Shown: positions 1-9,049, counted from the stretch's first letter. The stretch: 64,000 nucleotides of DNA from Thioclava arctica (GCF_040892615.1 NZ_JBFRYC010000001.1:434001-498000), one strand, 5' to 3'. A program made the numbers and translations. Notes: generated by a model not told the origin, from the letters alone.

Positions 1-91
1 AAACGCCTTTAGCGGCCTCTGAGCCGCGTTCCGGCAACGGGCAGGTGGCCTTGCGGTGCGCCTGTGAAGTCAAGTTTTTGCTATTTGCTAA

Positions 92-121
92 TTGACAACT
101 CTATTATGTCCACCGCAGTAT
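92..121 (+). promoter_or_regulatory. Candidate sigma-70 promoter of the sugar importer operon
   Basis: TTGACA at 92-97 matches the -35 consensus, and CAGTAT at 116-121 is a weak -10 at 18 bp spacing. An alternative pair is TTGCTA at 78-83 with TATTAT at 102-107, also 18 bp apart. Either would read into the permease at 304. Bases 1-303 hold no gene I can support; the short open frames there have no family resemblance. Confidence 0.4.
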
Positions 122-157
122 GACAGCGCTGTCACAAAAGAAATGGCAGCGCTAGCA
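121..157. promoter_or_regulatory. Two operator-like palindromes, probably for the LacI-type regulator
   Basis: TGACAGCGCTGTCA at 121-134 is a perfect 14 bp palindrome with the central CG and TG/CA ends typical of LacI-family operators. TGGCAGCGCTAGCA at 144-157 is an imperfect second copy. The centres are 23 bp apart, about two helical turns, and the first overlaps the candidate -10/start region. A LacI-family gene lies in the same operon at 5001, so autoregulated repression is the simple reading (inference). Confidence 0.55.
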
Positions 158-303
158 TTTCGGATAATTCCTCGTCCGTCCCTCCAGTCCCCAACCGATA
201 CGTTCGGCTCTGGGATTTGTGCGGAGAGCGTCGGGGAAGCCGAGAAGGGAGGGGCGTTTTGGCACTGTCTGATAATTCGGTCGCGCCGACGGAAAGGAAA
301 TCC

Positions 304-1266
304 ATGCGAGTTCTGCAACAATTGCTTCAACTGCGGCAAATGCGCGAATTCAACGTGCTGATCGCGCTGGTCCTAATGGGAGTGCTGATCAGTCTGTTCA
401 CGCCGTATTTCCTTACCGTGTCGAACCTGATGGGGGTGTCGCGGGCATTCTCGCTCACCGCGATCATGAGTATTGGCATGGTGATGGTCATCATCACGGG
501 CGGGATCGATCTGTCCGTCGGCTCTGCTATGGGGTTGGCGGGATTGATTACCGCGCTGTGTTTCGATGCGGGTTTTTCGCAATATGTCGCGGTCGCCGCG
601 GGGCTTGGCGTTGGGTTAGCCTTCGGCTTGACCAACGGGCTGCTGATCACCGCGATTGGCTTGCCGCCCTTCATCGCGACGCTGGGCACGCTCAGTATCG
701 GGCGCGGCCTGATGTATATGATCACTCACGGGGTGCCGCTTACCCCCGACACCCCCGAGAGCTTCAGCGTGCTGGGGCAGGGCTATGTCGGACCGGTCCC
801 GGTGCCGGTGGTGATCTTGCTGGTGCTGACGCTCGTGTTCACGATCATCATGACGCGCACCCGCTTTGGTCGCCACGTCTACGCGACCGGCGGCAACGAA
901 AACGCCGCGCGACTGAGCGGGGTCAAGGTGCAGCGCGTCAAGCTTGCGGTCTATGTCTTGTCCTCGACGATTTCCGCGCTTGCCGGGGTGATCGCCTTCT
1001 CGCGCTACCTGTCGGCAGAACCTGCCTCGGGCTTCGGTTCCGAACTTGAGGTGATCGCTGCGGCCGCGATCGGTGGGGCAAGCCTCGCAGGTGGGATCGG
1101 CTCGGTGCTTGGCGCGGTCATCGGCGCGGCCTTGATCGGCGAAATCGCCAACGGCGTCGTGCTTCTCAATATCAACACTTATGCCCAGCAGGCCATTACC
1201 GGCGGCGTGATCTTGATCGCGGTCAGCCTGGATGTGCTGCGCAACCGGATGGGTGGGCGCGGCTGA
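304..1266 (+). CDS. Ribose-type sugar ABC transporter permease
   Basis: Inner-membrane permease of the RbsC/XylH/AraH family, expected to form the channel of a carbohydrate importer. The 320 residues are mostly hydrophobic helices. The family motif GGIDLSVGS lies near residues 65-73, and GLPPFIATLGT near 118. The start at 304 is chosen because GGAAAGGA lies just upstream and the protein then begins shortly before the first membrane helix; the open frame runs back to 217 without family resemblance. Unusually, the permease is the first gene, ahead of the binding protein (1440) and ATPase (2439). The substrate cannot be read from sequence. Confidence 0.9.
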   Translation: MRVLQQLLQLRQMREFNVLIALVLMGVLISLFTPYFLTVSNLMGVSRAFSLTAIMSIGMVMVIITGGIDLSVGSAMGLAGLITALCFDAGFSQYVAVAAGLGVGLAFGLTNGLLITAIGLPPFIATLGTLSIGRGLMYMITHGVPLTPDTPESFSVLGQGYVGPVPVPVVILLVLTLVFTIIMTRTRFGRHVYATGGNENAARLSGVKVQRVKLAVYVLSSTISALAGVIAFSRYLSAEPASGFGSELEVIAAAAIGGASLAGGIGSVLGAVIGAALIGEIANGVVLLNINTYAQQAITGGVILIAVSLDVLRNRMGGRG

Positions 1267-1439
1267 GCCGCCCTGCTCGGGAGAAATAAAGACCAAGAAG
1301 TCGGGCCGCGTCTCGCCAGAGGAGAGGGCGCGCGCGAAACCCGAACGACCACAAGGCCCCGGTGCGGGGTGTGAAACTGAAACTGCATCAACAACAGGGG
1401 CTCGCCGCAACAAAGGTCGAGTCCGGAGGAGGAAAAAAG

Positions 1440-2372
1440 ATGCGTATTGGAATGAAAGCCGCCGCGGCGGTTATGGCCCTCGCAACGGGCATGGGGGCGG
1501 GCGCCGCGCTTGCCAAGGACATCACCGTGGCACTGGTGCCGAAGGTGGCTGTGCCGTTCTTTGATGACTGCAACACTGGCGGGGCCGAGGCCGCCAAGCA
1601 GATGGGTGTGAACTACCAGTGGGTGGTGCCCGCCAACACGCAAGGCGCGACCCAGGTCAAGATCATCGAAGATCTGATGGCGCGCCACGTCGATGGCATC
1701 GGGATCTCGGTCAATGAGCCGAAATCGGTCGAGGGCATCATCAAGCAGGCCACTGCCGCTGGCATCAAGGTCGTCACCTTCGACAGCGACAGCGCCAATA
1801 GCAGCCGCAGCATGTATATCGGCACGATCAACAAACAGGCCGGCGTGACCATGGGCAACACCATGGCCAAGGCGCTTGGCGGTAAGGGCGAGGTGGCGAT
1901 CGTCACCGGTCAGCTTGGCGCATCGAACCTCAATGAGCGGATCGACGGCGTGAAGGAAGCGTTGGCGCAATATCCCGACATCAAGTTGGTCGCAACCGAG
2001 GGCACCGAGGACGATCTGGCACGCGCCGTCTCCGTCACCGAGGCGCTCCTGCGCGGCAATCCCAACCTGTCGGGCATCTTCGGCATCAGTCAGGTCGGTG
2101 GTCCGGCTGTGGCCAAAGTGCTTGCGCAGCAGGAATTCAGCGACATGAAGGGAAAGATCAAGGTCTTTGCCTTTGACGATCTGCCCGACACGATCAAGGG
2201 CGTGAAGGAAGGCTTCATCGACGGCATCATGGTGCAGCGCCCGATCACGATGGGCAAGCTGGCGGTTGAGCATCTCGTGGCCCAGATCAAGGGCGAAGAG
2301 ACCGATCCCCAGAACGTCGATACCGGTGTGACCGTCGTGACGGCCGACAACCTCGATAGCTACACCAAGTAA
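1440..2372 (+). CDS. Sugar ABC transporter periplasmic binding protein
   Basis: Periplasmic solute-binding protein of the ribose-binding type (Peripla_BP_4), 310 residues, delivering substrate to the permease at 304. A Sec signal peptide covers residues 1-25, with a likely cut after ALA. The start is set by a strong GGAGGA ribosome site about 10 bases upstream; the open frame extends back to 1362 but that part is not signal-like. The two-lobe fold is suggested by the N-terminal ITVALVPK strand and the later GEVAIVTGQLGASN strand. A stable hairpin follows the stop codon. Confidence 0.92.
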   Translation: MRIGMKAAAAVMALATGMGAGAALAKDITVALVPKVAVPFFDDCNTGGAEAAKQMGVNYQWVVPANTQGATQVKIIEDLMARHVDGIGISVNEPKSVEGIIKQATAAGIKVVTFDSDSANSSRSMYIGTINKQAGVTMGNTMAKALGGKGEVAIVTGQLGASNLNERIDGVKEALAQYPDIKLVATEGTEDDLARAVSVTEALLRGNPNLSGIFGISQVGGPAVAKVLAQQEFSDMKGKIKVFAFDDLPDTIKGVKEGFIDGIMVQRPITMGKLAVEHLVAQIKGEETDPQNVDTGVTVVTADNLDSYTK

Positions 2373-2387
2373 GCTCTGACAAGATCT

Positions 2388-2413
2388 GGGCGGGGCCGAA
2401 AATGGTCCCGCCC
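2388..2413 (+). promoter_or_regulatory. Stable RNA hairpin after the binding-protein gene
   Basis: GGGCGGGGCC (2388-2397) pairs with GGTCCCGCCC (2404-2413) through a GAAAAT loop: ten pairs including one G-U. No T-tract follows, so it looks like an mRNA-stabilising or partial-termination element between the binding-protein and ATPase genes, not a full terminator. Confidence 0.55.
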
Positions 2414-2438
2414 AATATTCCCCATGCCCGAGGCTGCG

Positions 2439-3941
2439 ATGAAACCGTTTCTCGAAATGACCGGCATCTCCAAGACCTTTCCGGGGGTCAAGGCGCTCGA
2501 CCGTGTCGACCTGCATCTTAACGCCGGGGAGGTGCATGTCCTGGCCGGTGAGAACGGGGCCGGCAAGAGCACTCTCATGAAGATCATGACCGGGGTGCTG
2601 CGCGCCGATCCGGGCGGTGAGATCCGGGTCGATGGCGAAACGGTCGTCATCAAGAACCCGGTGCATGCCCGCGCGCTCGGCATCTCGATCATCTACCAAG
2701 AACTCGCGGTGGTGAACAATCTTACCGTGTCCGAGAACGTCTTTCTGGCGCGTGAGCCGCTGGGACCGACTGGCCTGATCAACCGGAAACGGATGAACGC
2801 TGACACCCGTGCGGTGCTGGCCGAACTGGGCGTCGAGATCGACCCCGAAGCACTGGTCGGCACGCTCTCGATCGGGCAGCGCCAGCTCATCGAGATCGCC
2901 CGCGCGATTTCCTATAAATCCAAGCTCATCATCATGGACGAGCCGACCGCCTCACTAAGCCATCACGAGTCATCCACACTTTTGCGCATGGCGCGCAAGC
3001 TGACCGCGCAAGGTGTCGGCATTGTCTTCATCTCGCATAAGCTCGAGGAAATCTTCGAGATCGCCGACCGCGTTACCGTGCTGCGCGACGGGCGCACCGT
3101 GGATACCCGCCCGATCAGCGACATGACGAGCGACTTACTGGTGCGGCTGATGGTTGACCGCGAACTCGATCAGCTTTTCGGGCATCATCGCAGTCACGCC
3201 ACCGACGAGGTGCTGCTGTCGGTGCGCAACCTGACTGAAAAGCGCGCGAAAGACGAAGGCGTCTTTGTGCGCGATATCGAATTTGATCTGCATCGTGGCG
3301 AGGTGCTCGGCTTCTTCGGGCTGGTCGGTGCGGGTCGGACCGAGGTGATGGAGATGATCTTCGGGAGCCGGCCCTATAGCGGTGAGATTTCCATCAACGG
3401 CACCCAGGTGCGCATCGGCTCGCCCTCGGATGCGATCACGCAGGGTATCGGTTTCGTGACCGAGGATCGGCAGTCGCGGGGGCTTGTCCTCGGCATGTCC
3501 GTGCGCGAGAACTTCTCCCTGACGCATTTGAGTGACTATTGCAGCCTGAACTTCGTGAACCGCAGCAAGGAGACCGCAGCCTGCGCCGACTACATCCGGT
3601 CGCTTGGCATCAAGACCCCGTCGCCCGAGCAGAAGGTGCTCAATCTTTCGGGCGGCAATCAGCAGAAAGTTGTGCTGGCGAAATGGGCCGCGCGGCGCCC
3701 GCGGATCCTGATCGTGGACGAACCCACTCGCGGGATCGACATCGGCGCCAAGGCCGAGGTTCATGCGCTGCTGGGCAAGATGGCCGAGGAAGGCATGTCG
3801 ATCATCGTGGTCTCGTCGGATCTGCCAGAGATCTTGGCGATCAGCGACCGGGTGATTGTACTGAAAGAAGGACAGATCAGCGGAGAGCTACCCCGAAAAG
3901 ATGCAACGCAGGAAAGTGTGATGCTGGCGGCGACCGGCTAA
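2439..3941 (+). CDS. Sugar ABC transporter ATPase (two-domain, RbsA/XylG type)
   Basis: Cytoplasmic ATPase energising the importer, 500 residues with two nucleotide-binding domains in tandem. The first has Walker A GENGAGKST (about 37-45), signature LSIGQRQ and Walker B with DEPTAS. The second has a degenerate Walker A, GLVGAGRTE, then LSGGNQQK and VDEPTRGID. A non-canonical second Walker A is normal for this family. An upstream ATG at 2424 is in frame, but GAGG at 2430-2433 is well placed for 2439, giving the usual family length. It belongs with the permease and binding protein upstream. Confidence 0.92.
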   Translation: MKPFLEMTGISKTFPGVKALDRVDLHLNAGEVHVLAGENGAGKSTLMKIMTGVLRADPGGEIRVDGETVVIKNPVHARALGISIIYQELAVVNNLTVSENVFLAREPLGPTGLINRKRMNADTRAVLAELGVEIDPEALVGTLSIGQRQLIEIARAISYKSKLIIMDEPTASLSHHESSTLLRMARKLTAQGVGIVFISHKLEEIFEIADRVTVLRDGRTVDTRPISDMTSDLLVRLMVDRELDQLFGHHRSHATDEVLLSVRNLTEKRAKDEGVFVRDIEFDLHRGEVLGFFGLVGAGRTEVMEMIFGSRPYSGEISINGTQVRIGSPSDAITQGIGFVTEDRQSRGLVLGMSVRENFSLTHLSDYCSLNFVNRSKETAACADYIRSLGIKTPSPEQKVLNLSGGNQQKVVLAKWAARRPRILIVDEPTRGIDIGAKAEVHALLGKMAEEGMSIIVVSSDLPEILAISDRVIVLKEGQISGELPRKDATQESVMLAATG

Positions 3942-3989
3942 GGCCATCCCGCAAAACCTTAGAACCGAAAGAATGAAACGGAGACTGAA

Positions 3990-4883
3990 ATGACCAAGCG
4001 CGTAGTGTTTACAGGCGGAACCGGCAAAGCGGGGCGTCATGCGGTGCCATATCTGCTGAGCAAGGGCTACGATGTGCTCAACCTCGACCTCAAGCCGCTT
4101 GATGTGCCCGGCGTGAATACGCTGATCACCGATGTGACCGATAGCGGCGCGGTGTTCAACGCATTGACCACGCATCACGACTTCGGCGGGTTCGAAAAGG
4201 GCGCGCCGCCCTCGGCCCCCGATGCGGTGGTGCATTTCGCCGCGATCCCGCGGGTGCTGATTGAGCCCGATAATGTCACCTATCAGGCCAATGTCATGAG
4301 CACGTATAACGTGATCGAGGCGGCGATGAAGCTGGGCGTTCGCAAGGTGATCATTGCATCCTCCGAGACGACCTATGGCGTGTGTTTCGCCGAGGGCGAC
4401 AAGGATTTCCATTCCTTCCCGCTCGAAGAGGATTACGATAGCGACCCGATGGACAGCTACGGTCTCTCGAAGGTCTGCAACGAAAAGACCGCGCGTGCCT
4501 TCGCTGCCCGTTACGGTGCGGATATCTATGCGCTGCGCATCGGCAACGTGATCGAGCCCGATGAATACGGCATGTTCAAGAACTTCCTTGCCGAGCCGAT
4601 GAGCCGCAAGCGCAATGCCTGGAGCTATATCGATGCCCGCGATCTGGGCGAGATCGTGCATCTGTGCATCGAGAAAGACGGTTTGGGCTATCAGGCGTTC
4701 AACGCGGTCAACGACACCATCACCGCCGATATGCCGACCACCGAGTTCTTGCAGAAATACTGCCCTAACACGCCGATCACGCGCGAAATGGGCCCCGACG
4801 AGGCACCGATTTCGAACCGCAAGGCACGCGAGGTTCTCGGCTTCAAAGAGGCCCATCCGTGGCGTAACTACGTCGATCTGTGA
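3990..4883 (+). CDS. NAD-dependent epimerase/dehydratase family protein
   Basis: Extended short-chain dehydrogenase/reductase of 297 residues. The N-terminus carries the Rossmann motif FTGGTGKAG, and a YGLSK sequence (YxxxK) lies near residue 155 with an upstream serine pair (IASSETTYG), so the catalytic residues look intact. Members act on nucleotide sugars, uronates or sugar acids; its place behind a sugar importer and before a tartrate-dehydrogenase-like gene favours oxidation of a sugar or sugar acid (inference). GGAGA sits upstream of the ATG. The exact substrate is not known. Confidence 0.85.
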   Translation: MTKRVVFTGGTGKAGRHAVPYLLSKGYDVLNLDLKPLDVPGVNTLITDVTDSGAVFNALTTHHDFGGFEKGAPPSAPDAVVHFAAIPRVLIEPDNVTYQANVMSTYNVIEAAMKLGVRKVIIASSETTYGVCFAEGDKDFHSFPLEEDYDSDPMDSYGLSKVCNEKTARAFAARYGADIYALRIGNVIEPDEYGMFKNFLAEPMSRKRNAWSYIDARDLGEIVHLCIEKDGLGYQAFNAVNDTITADMPTTEFLQKYCPNTPITREMGPDEAPISNRKAREVLGFKEAHPWRNYVDL

Positions 4884-5000
4884 TCGACGAGAGCGGGTCG
4901 GGACTTTCGGGTCGGACTTAGAGAGTCTAGGCAAACACGTCCGCAAGATGCATTGCTTGTCATCAACGGGCTTGTCCGAACCGAGCTGGAGGAAAGCGTC

Positions 5001-6026
5001 ATGGGAACCAAGCAGCGATTGCCCGACCGCAAAAGCAAGATCACGGTGCGCGAGGTCGCGCGCCGTGCCAATGTCAGCGAGTCGACGGTATCGCGCATCA
5101 TGCGCAACAAGGGGCTGGTCGCCGAGGCCACCCGCGAGAAGGTGATGGAAACAGTGCGCGCGATGGGCTACGTGCCCAACCGCATCGCTGGCTCGCTTGC
5201 CTCGCTTGACTCGTTCCTGATCGGCGTGGTCATCCCGTCGCTCTCCAATATTGTCTTTCCTGAGGTGTTGCAGGGCGTCCATGCCGGGCTCGAAGGAAGC
5301 GATCTGCAACCCGTGATCTCGACCACCGACTACGACATCGACCGCGAGGAGGTCGTGGTGCGCGGCATTCTTGCGTGGAAACCCGCCGCGATCCTGCTGG
5401 CGGGGTTCGAACATACCGAAGCCACCCGAAAGATGCTCGATCAAAGTGCGATCCGCGTCGTCGAGATGATGGATATTGACAGCACCCCGATCGACATCGC
5501 CGTCGGCATGTCCCATCACCGCGCGGGGCATGCGATCGGGCGCCACCTGATCGCGCGCGGCTATCGCCATTTCGGCTATGTCGGTCATGACTGGACTGCC
5601 GATCGCCGCGTCCGGCTGCGGTATGATGGGCTTTGCGAAGCGCTTGCCGAATCCGGCCTGTCAATTGAGTCCAAGGCAATGACCGATGGCGCCAGTTCGG
5701 TCGCAGAGGGCCGGGCGCAGACCGCACGGCTGCGCGCCCAAGCGCCGCAAATCGATGTAGCGGTCTATTCCAACGACGACATGGCGGTGGGCGGCGTGTT
5801 CCATTGTCTATCCGAGGGCATTCGATTGCCCGACGAGTTCGCCGTTTTCGGCTTCAACGGGCTCGATATCGGCAAGGAGCTTCCGCAACCTCTTTCGACC
5901 GTGCGCTCGAACCGCTATCTGATCGGCAAGAAGTCGATCGAGGAGGTTCTGGCCTCGCCCGAACGTCCGCCAAATCCCACAATTATCGACACCGATTTTG
6001 AGGTGTTCGCTGGCGCAACCGCCTGA
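5001..6026 (+). CDS. LacI-family transcriptional regulator
   Basis: DNA-binding repressor of 341 residues. The N-terminal helix-turn-helix reads VREVARRANVSESTVSRIM (about residues 15-33), followed by the hinge segment MGYVPNRIAGSLAS, and then a periplasmic-binding-protein-like effector domain of about 270 residues. The start at 5001 follows CTGGAGGAAAG at a good distance; the frame opens at 4953. Lying inside the sugar operon, it probably represses it through the palindromes at 121-157 and senses the transported substrate or a metabolite. The effector is unknown. Confidence 0.92.
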   Translation: MGTKQRLPDRKSKITVREVARRANVSESTVSRIMRNKGLVAEATREKVMETVRAMGYVPNRIAGSLASLDSFLIGVVIPSLSNIVFPEVLQGVHAGLEGSDLQPVISTTDYDIDREEVVVRGILAWKPAAILLAGFEHTEATRKMLDQSAIRVVEMMDIDSTPIDIAVGMSHHRAGHAIGRHLIARGYRHFGYVGHDWTADRRVRLRYDGLCEALAESGLSIESKAMTDGASSVAEGRAQTARLRAQAPQIDVAVYSNDDMAVGGVFHCLSEGIRLPDEFAVFGFNGLDIGKELPQPLSTVRSNRYLIGKKSIEEVLASPERPPNPTIIDTDFEVFAGATA

Positions 6027-6073
6027 GTGCGGCCCGCCGGTTCACCCGGATATCGATCAGAAAGGAGTTTCCC

Positions 6074-6916
6074 ATGCATTCCGCTCTCGCCAATGGCAAT
6101 GTCGCAGTCGTCACAGGTGGTGCTTCGGGCATTGGCCTTGCCGCCGCCAGCCACCTTGCGGGGCTTGGGTTGCGCGTCTGCATCGCCGATCTGCCGGGGC
6201 CTGCACTTGATGCGGCCGCAAGCGTCTTGATCGCACAGGGTGCCGCCGAGGCGGATGTGATGGCTCTGGCCACCGATGTATCGGACCGTGCAAAACTCAC
6301 CGCGCTGGCCGATGCGGTCGAGGCACGCTTTGGCTCGGTCAACGTGCTGATGAACAATGCCGGGATGCAGCCGGGCAGCTCGATCTTCGACGCCGAGGGC
6401 AACTGGGACCGCATCCTGGAGGTCAATATGGGCGGGATCATCCGTGGCAGCCAGATCTTTGCGCCGCGCATGATCGCCTCGGGCGCGCCGGGGCTGATCA
6501 TCAATACCGGCTCGAAGCAAGGCATCACCACACCGCCGGGCGACCCGGCCTATAATGTCTCGAAGGCCGGGGTAAAGGCCTTCACCGAGGCCCTGCAGCA
6601 TGAATTGCGCAACCGCGAGGGGGCCCGCGTCGAGGCGCGGCTGTTCATTCCGGGGTTCGTCTACACGCCGCTTACCGCGAATGGCCGCACCGAGAAACCC
6701 GACGACGCCTGGACGCCCGAACAGGTCGTGGCGTTTCTCTTCGAGTCGGTCGAGCGCGGGGATTTCTACATCCTGTGCCCCGACAACGATGTCGATCATG
6801 CCACCGATGTGAAACGCATTCTCTGGGCCGCCGGTGACATCACAGAGAACCGCCCGCCGCTCTCGCGCTGGCATCCCGATTACGGGGATGCCTTCAAGGC
6901 TTGGCTGAAGAAATGA
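6074..6916 (+). CDS. Short-chain dehydrogenase/reductase
   Basis: Classical SDR oxidoreductase of 280 residues. The cofactor motif TGGASGIG is near residues 14-21, NNAGMQPG follows, and the catalytic YNVSK sits near 160 with a serine in the preceding TGSKQG strand. AAAGGAG lies ahead of the ATG. Its stop overlaps the start of the next gene (ATGA), so the two are probably translationally coupled. Likely one redox step in breakdown of the substrate imported by the upstream transporter; substrate not identifiable. Confidence 0.9.
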   Translation: MHSALANGNVAVVTGGASGIGLAAASHLAGLGLRVCIADLPGPALDAAASVLIAQGAAEADVMALATDVSDRAKLTALADAVEARFGSVNVLMNNAGMQPGSSIFDAEGNWDRILEVNMGGIIRGSQIFAPRMIASGAPGLIINTGSKQGITTPPGDPAYNVSKAGVKAFTEALQHELRNREGARVEARLFIPGFVYTPLTANGRTEKPDDAWTPEQVVAFLFESVERGDFYILCPDNDVDHATDVKRILWAAGDITENRPPLSRWHPDYGDAFKAWLKK

Positions 6917-8010
6917 GCGCCGCGATGACGCGTGTGCACCGCATTGCGGCCATTCCCGGCGACGGGATCGGCCCCGAGGTTATCGAGGCCGCGCTGGACG
7001 TGCTTGACCATCTTGGCCGACAGAGCAACGCATTTCGGCTTGAGGTGGAGCGCTTCGACTGGGGGTCCAAGCGCTATCTGCGGGAAGGGGCGCTGATGCC
7101 CGAGAACGGAGTCGCGGCCCTGCGCGCCTTCGACGCGATCCTGTTCGGCGCGGTTGGTGCCCCCGATGTGCCCGACCATGTAACGCTCTGGGGCTTGCGC
7201 CTCGCGATTTGTCAGGGGCTTGATCAGTATGCCAACCTGCGCCCCACGCGGATCCTGCCGGGGCTGTCGAGCCCGCTTTCGGGCGTCGGCCCGGGCGATC
7301 TTGACTGGCTGATCGTGCGCGAGAATTCCGAGGGAGAATATGCCGGGCAGGGCGGGCGCAGCCATCGAGGCCAGCCCCATGAGGTCGCGACCGAGACCGC
7401 CATCTTTACCCGCGCGGGTGTCGAGCGGATCATGCGCGTGGCCTTCTCGCAGGCCCGCGCGCGCCCGCGCAAGCACCTGACGGTCGTGACGAAATCCAAC
7501 GCGCAACGCTACGGACTCGTGCTGTGGGATGAGATTGCCGCCGAGGTCGCGACCGAGTTTCCCGACGTGACATGGGACCGGATGCTGGTCGATGCGATGA
7601 CCGTGCGTATGACGCTCGATCCCGGTTCGCTCGACACGATTGTCGCGACGAACCTGCATGCAGACATCCTCTCGGATCTTGCTGCGGCGCTTGCAGGCTC
7701 TATCGGGATTGCGCCAACGGCCAATCTCAACCCAGAGCGCGCCGCGCCCTCGATGTTCGAGCCGATCCACGGCTCGGCCTTTGACATCACGGGCAAGGGT
7801 GTCGCGAATCCGATCGGGACATTCTGGAGCGCGGCGATGATGCTGGGCTATCTTGGTGAGACAGAGGCCGAGGCGCGCTTGATGCGCGCGATCGAGGTCG
7901 TCACCAGCGATCCCGAAAGCCGCCCGCGCGACCTTGGCGGGGCGTGCAGCACCGCGCAGGTGACGGCGCGGCTTTGCCAGGCGCTTGACGCGGAAGGGCC
8001 GACAGGCTGA
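6913..8010 (+). CDS. Tartrate dehydrogenase-like hydroxyacid dehydrogenase
   Basis: Member of the isocitrate/isopropylmalate dehydrogenase family, 365 residues, most like the tartrate/D-malate dehydrogenases (TtuC/DmlA). These oxidise and may decarboxylate 2-hydroxy acids with NAD and a divalent metal. Visible marks are IPGDGIGPEV at the N-terminus, RENSEGEY, the KHLTVVTKSN segment, NLHADILSD for metal binding, and FEPIHGSAFDITGKG near the C-terminus. The ATG at 6913 overlaps the previous stop. With the importer and dehydrogenases it suggests a pathway through a four-carbon or sugar-derived hydroxyacid (inference). Confidence 0.88.
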   Translation: MSAAMTRVHRIAAIPGDGIGPEVIEAALDVLDHLGRQSNAFRLEVERFDWGSKRYLREGALMPENGVAALRAFDAILFGAVGAPDVPDHVTLWGLRLAICQGLDQYANLRPTRILPGLSSPLSGVGPGDLDWLIVRENSEGEYAGQGGRSHRGQPHEVATETAIFTRAGVERIMRVAFSQARARPRKHLTVVTKSNAQRYGLVLWDEIAAEVATEFPDVTWDRMLVDAMTVRMTLDPGSLDTIVATNLHADILSDLAAALAGSIGIAPTANLNPERAAPSMFEPIHGSAFDITGKGVANPIGTFWSAAMMLGYLGETEAEARLMRAIEVVTSDPESRPRDLGGACSTAQVTARLCQALDAEGPTG

Positions 8011-8038
8011 CGGTCCTTAATGTCCGGATCTGTCGGCC
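7997..8038 (+). terminator. Inverted repeat at the operon end, possible terminator
   Basis: GGCCGACAG (7997-8005) and CTGTCGGCC (8030-8038) are perfect inverted copies around the stop codon of the tartrate-dehydrogenase-like gene, separated by 24 bases. There is no T-tract and the loop is long, so termination is only a possibility. Confidence 0.3.
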
Positions 8039-8193
8039 TGTATCCCGACGGACGCGCCAATAGATAGCGGTACGTCCGATGAGGGGGCCGGGATGTCGCC
8101 CGTTGAGACGACGCTGTAGTCATAACCCATGGTCTTGCCACTTGTCGTCTTCACCTTCGACCCAGCAAAGTCGAACGCAGTGACCTGATAGGG
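8017..8193 (-). pseudogene. Possible C-terminal remnant of an unknown gene
   Basis: Read on the minus strand, bases 8193-8017 encode about 58 residues, with a TGA immediately upstream and no good start. The peptide (YQVTAFDFAGSKVK, then GKTMGYDYSVVSTGD, ending in GIQADRSGH) has a protein-like composition unlike the neighbouring shadow frames. It lies between two complete operons. I do not recognise the family; it may be chance. Confidence 0.2.
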
Positions 8194-8266
8194 TCAGGTG
8201 CCGCAAGTAATGCGGTCCTTTCAAGAACCGCCAACGCGATATTCTGATAGCTTGGCTGTTAGACGA

Positions 8267-9049
8267 TCAAGATGGTTCCAGCGCGCTTAGAAATAGCGAA
8301 AAGAGCTGGGCTTGGGACGATATCGACAGTTTGCGATACGCGTTCTTGCGATGGACCTTCACCGTCTCGTCGCTGATCGAAAGATGCGCGCCAATCGCTG
8401 CGGTTGAATAGCCGCGCAGCACCATGGCGATCACCTCGGTTTCGCGCGGGGTCAGCACGCCACCGGCGATCCGATCCAGCAGAATTTGCAGGGGTGGAAG
8501 GGCAGGGGCTAGCGGATTGGCAAGCGCGCCGCGCGCCGCCGCGCCCCTCCAATGCGCGCGCATCAATGCTTCAATCACCGGGCCCACCACGGCCAACCGT
8601 TCGCGCTCGCGCGCGCTGAACACCGGTTCCCCACGTTCGCGCGCAAAGCTGATCACGGCCACCCGGCGCGGGCCGATTTCGGCAAAGATACCGATTTCGT
8701 CACGAATACCCGTGCGACTGTAATGCTTGGCGTAATATTCCGACTGAAAGAATTTGTCCGGCGCCATCTGTCGCAACCCGACCATCCCCGAGCAGCGGCC
8801 CGCCTCGGTCTGGGCATAAAACGGGTCCAGCAAATAGGGACCCGTGCAGTAATCCCATATGACGATCTGCGCCGTCTCGGGCGGTAAATTGTGATACAGA
8901 GATTGCGGGGTCGCATTGCCTTCATAGGCAAAGATCATGCAGATTTTATAGCCAAACAGCGCCTCTGTCGCCCGATCGAGCGCGCATGCGAAACCCTCCG
9001 TTCCCACGGCGGTAATCGCTTCGGCCAAGCGCTCGTTCCAGTCTGACAT
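8267..9049 (-). CDS. LuxR-family transcriptional regulator
   Basis: Regulator of 260 residues with a C-terminal LuxR/GerE helix-turn-helix: LTPRETEVIAMVLRGYS, then AIGAHLSISDETVKVHRKNA. The N-terminal part (about 190 residues) is a likely sensory domain; it lacks an obvious response-regulator receiver pattern and I cannot assign it to the autoinducer-binding family. The start at 9049 (MSDWNERL) is chosen because the longer frame to 9193 overlaps the divergent promoter region. It is transcribed away from the glutamine-synthetase-like operon and probably controls it. Confidence 0.88.
   Translation of the reverse strand: MSDWNERLAEAITAVGTEGFACALDRATEALFGYKICMIFAYEGNATPQSLYHNLPPETAQIVIWDYCTGPYLLDPFYAQTEAGRCSGMVGLRQMAPDKFFQSEYYAKHYSRTGIRDEIGIFAEIGPRRVAVISFARERGEPVFSARERERLAVVGPVIEALMRAHWRGAAARGALANPLAPALPPLQILLDRIAGGVLTPRETEVIAMVLRGYSTAAIGAHLSISDETVKVHRKNAYRKLSISSQAQLFSLFLSALEPS

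Noticed and set aside
3888..5588. 566-codon open frame on the minus strand opposite the epimerase and LacI genes
   Set aside because: It lies wholly antisense to well-supported genes, has low-complexity His/Arg/Asp-rich composition and no family resemblance; typical GC-rich shadow.
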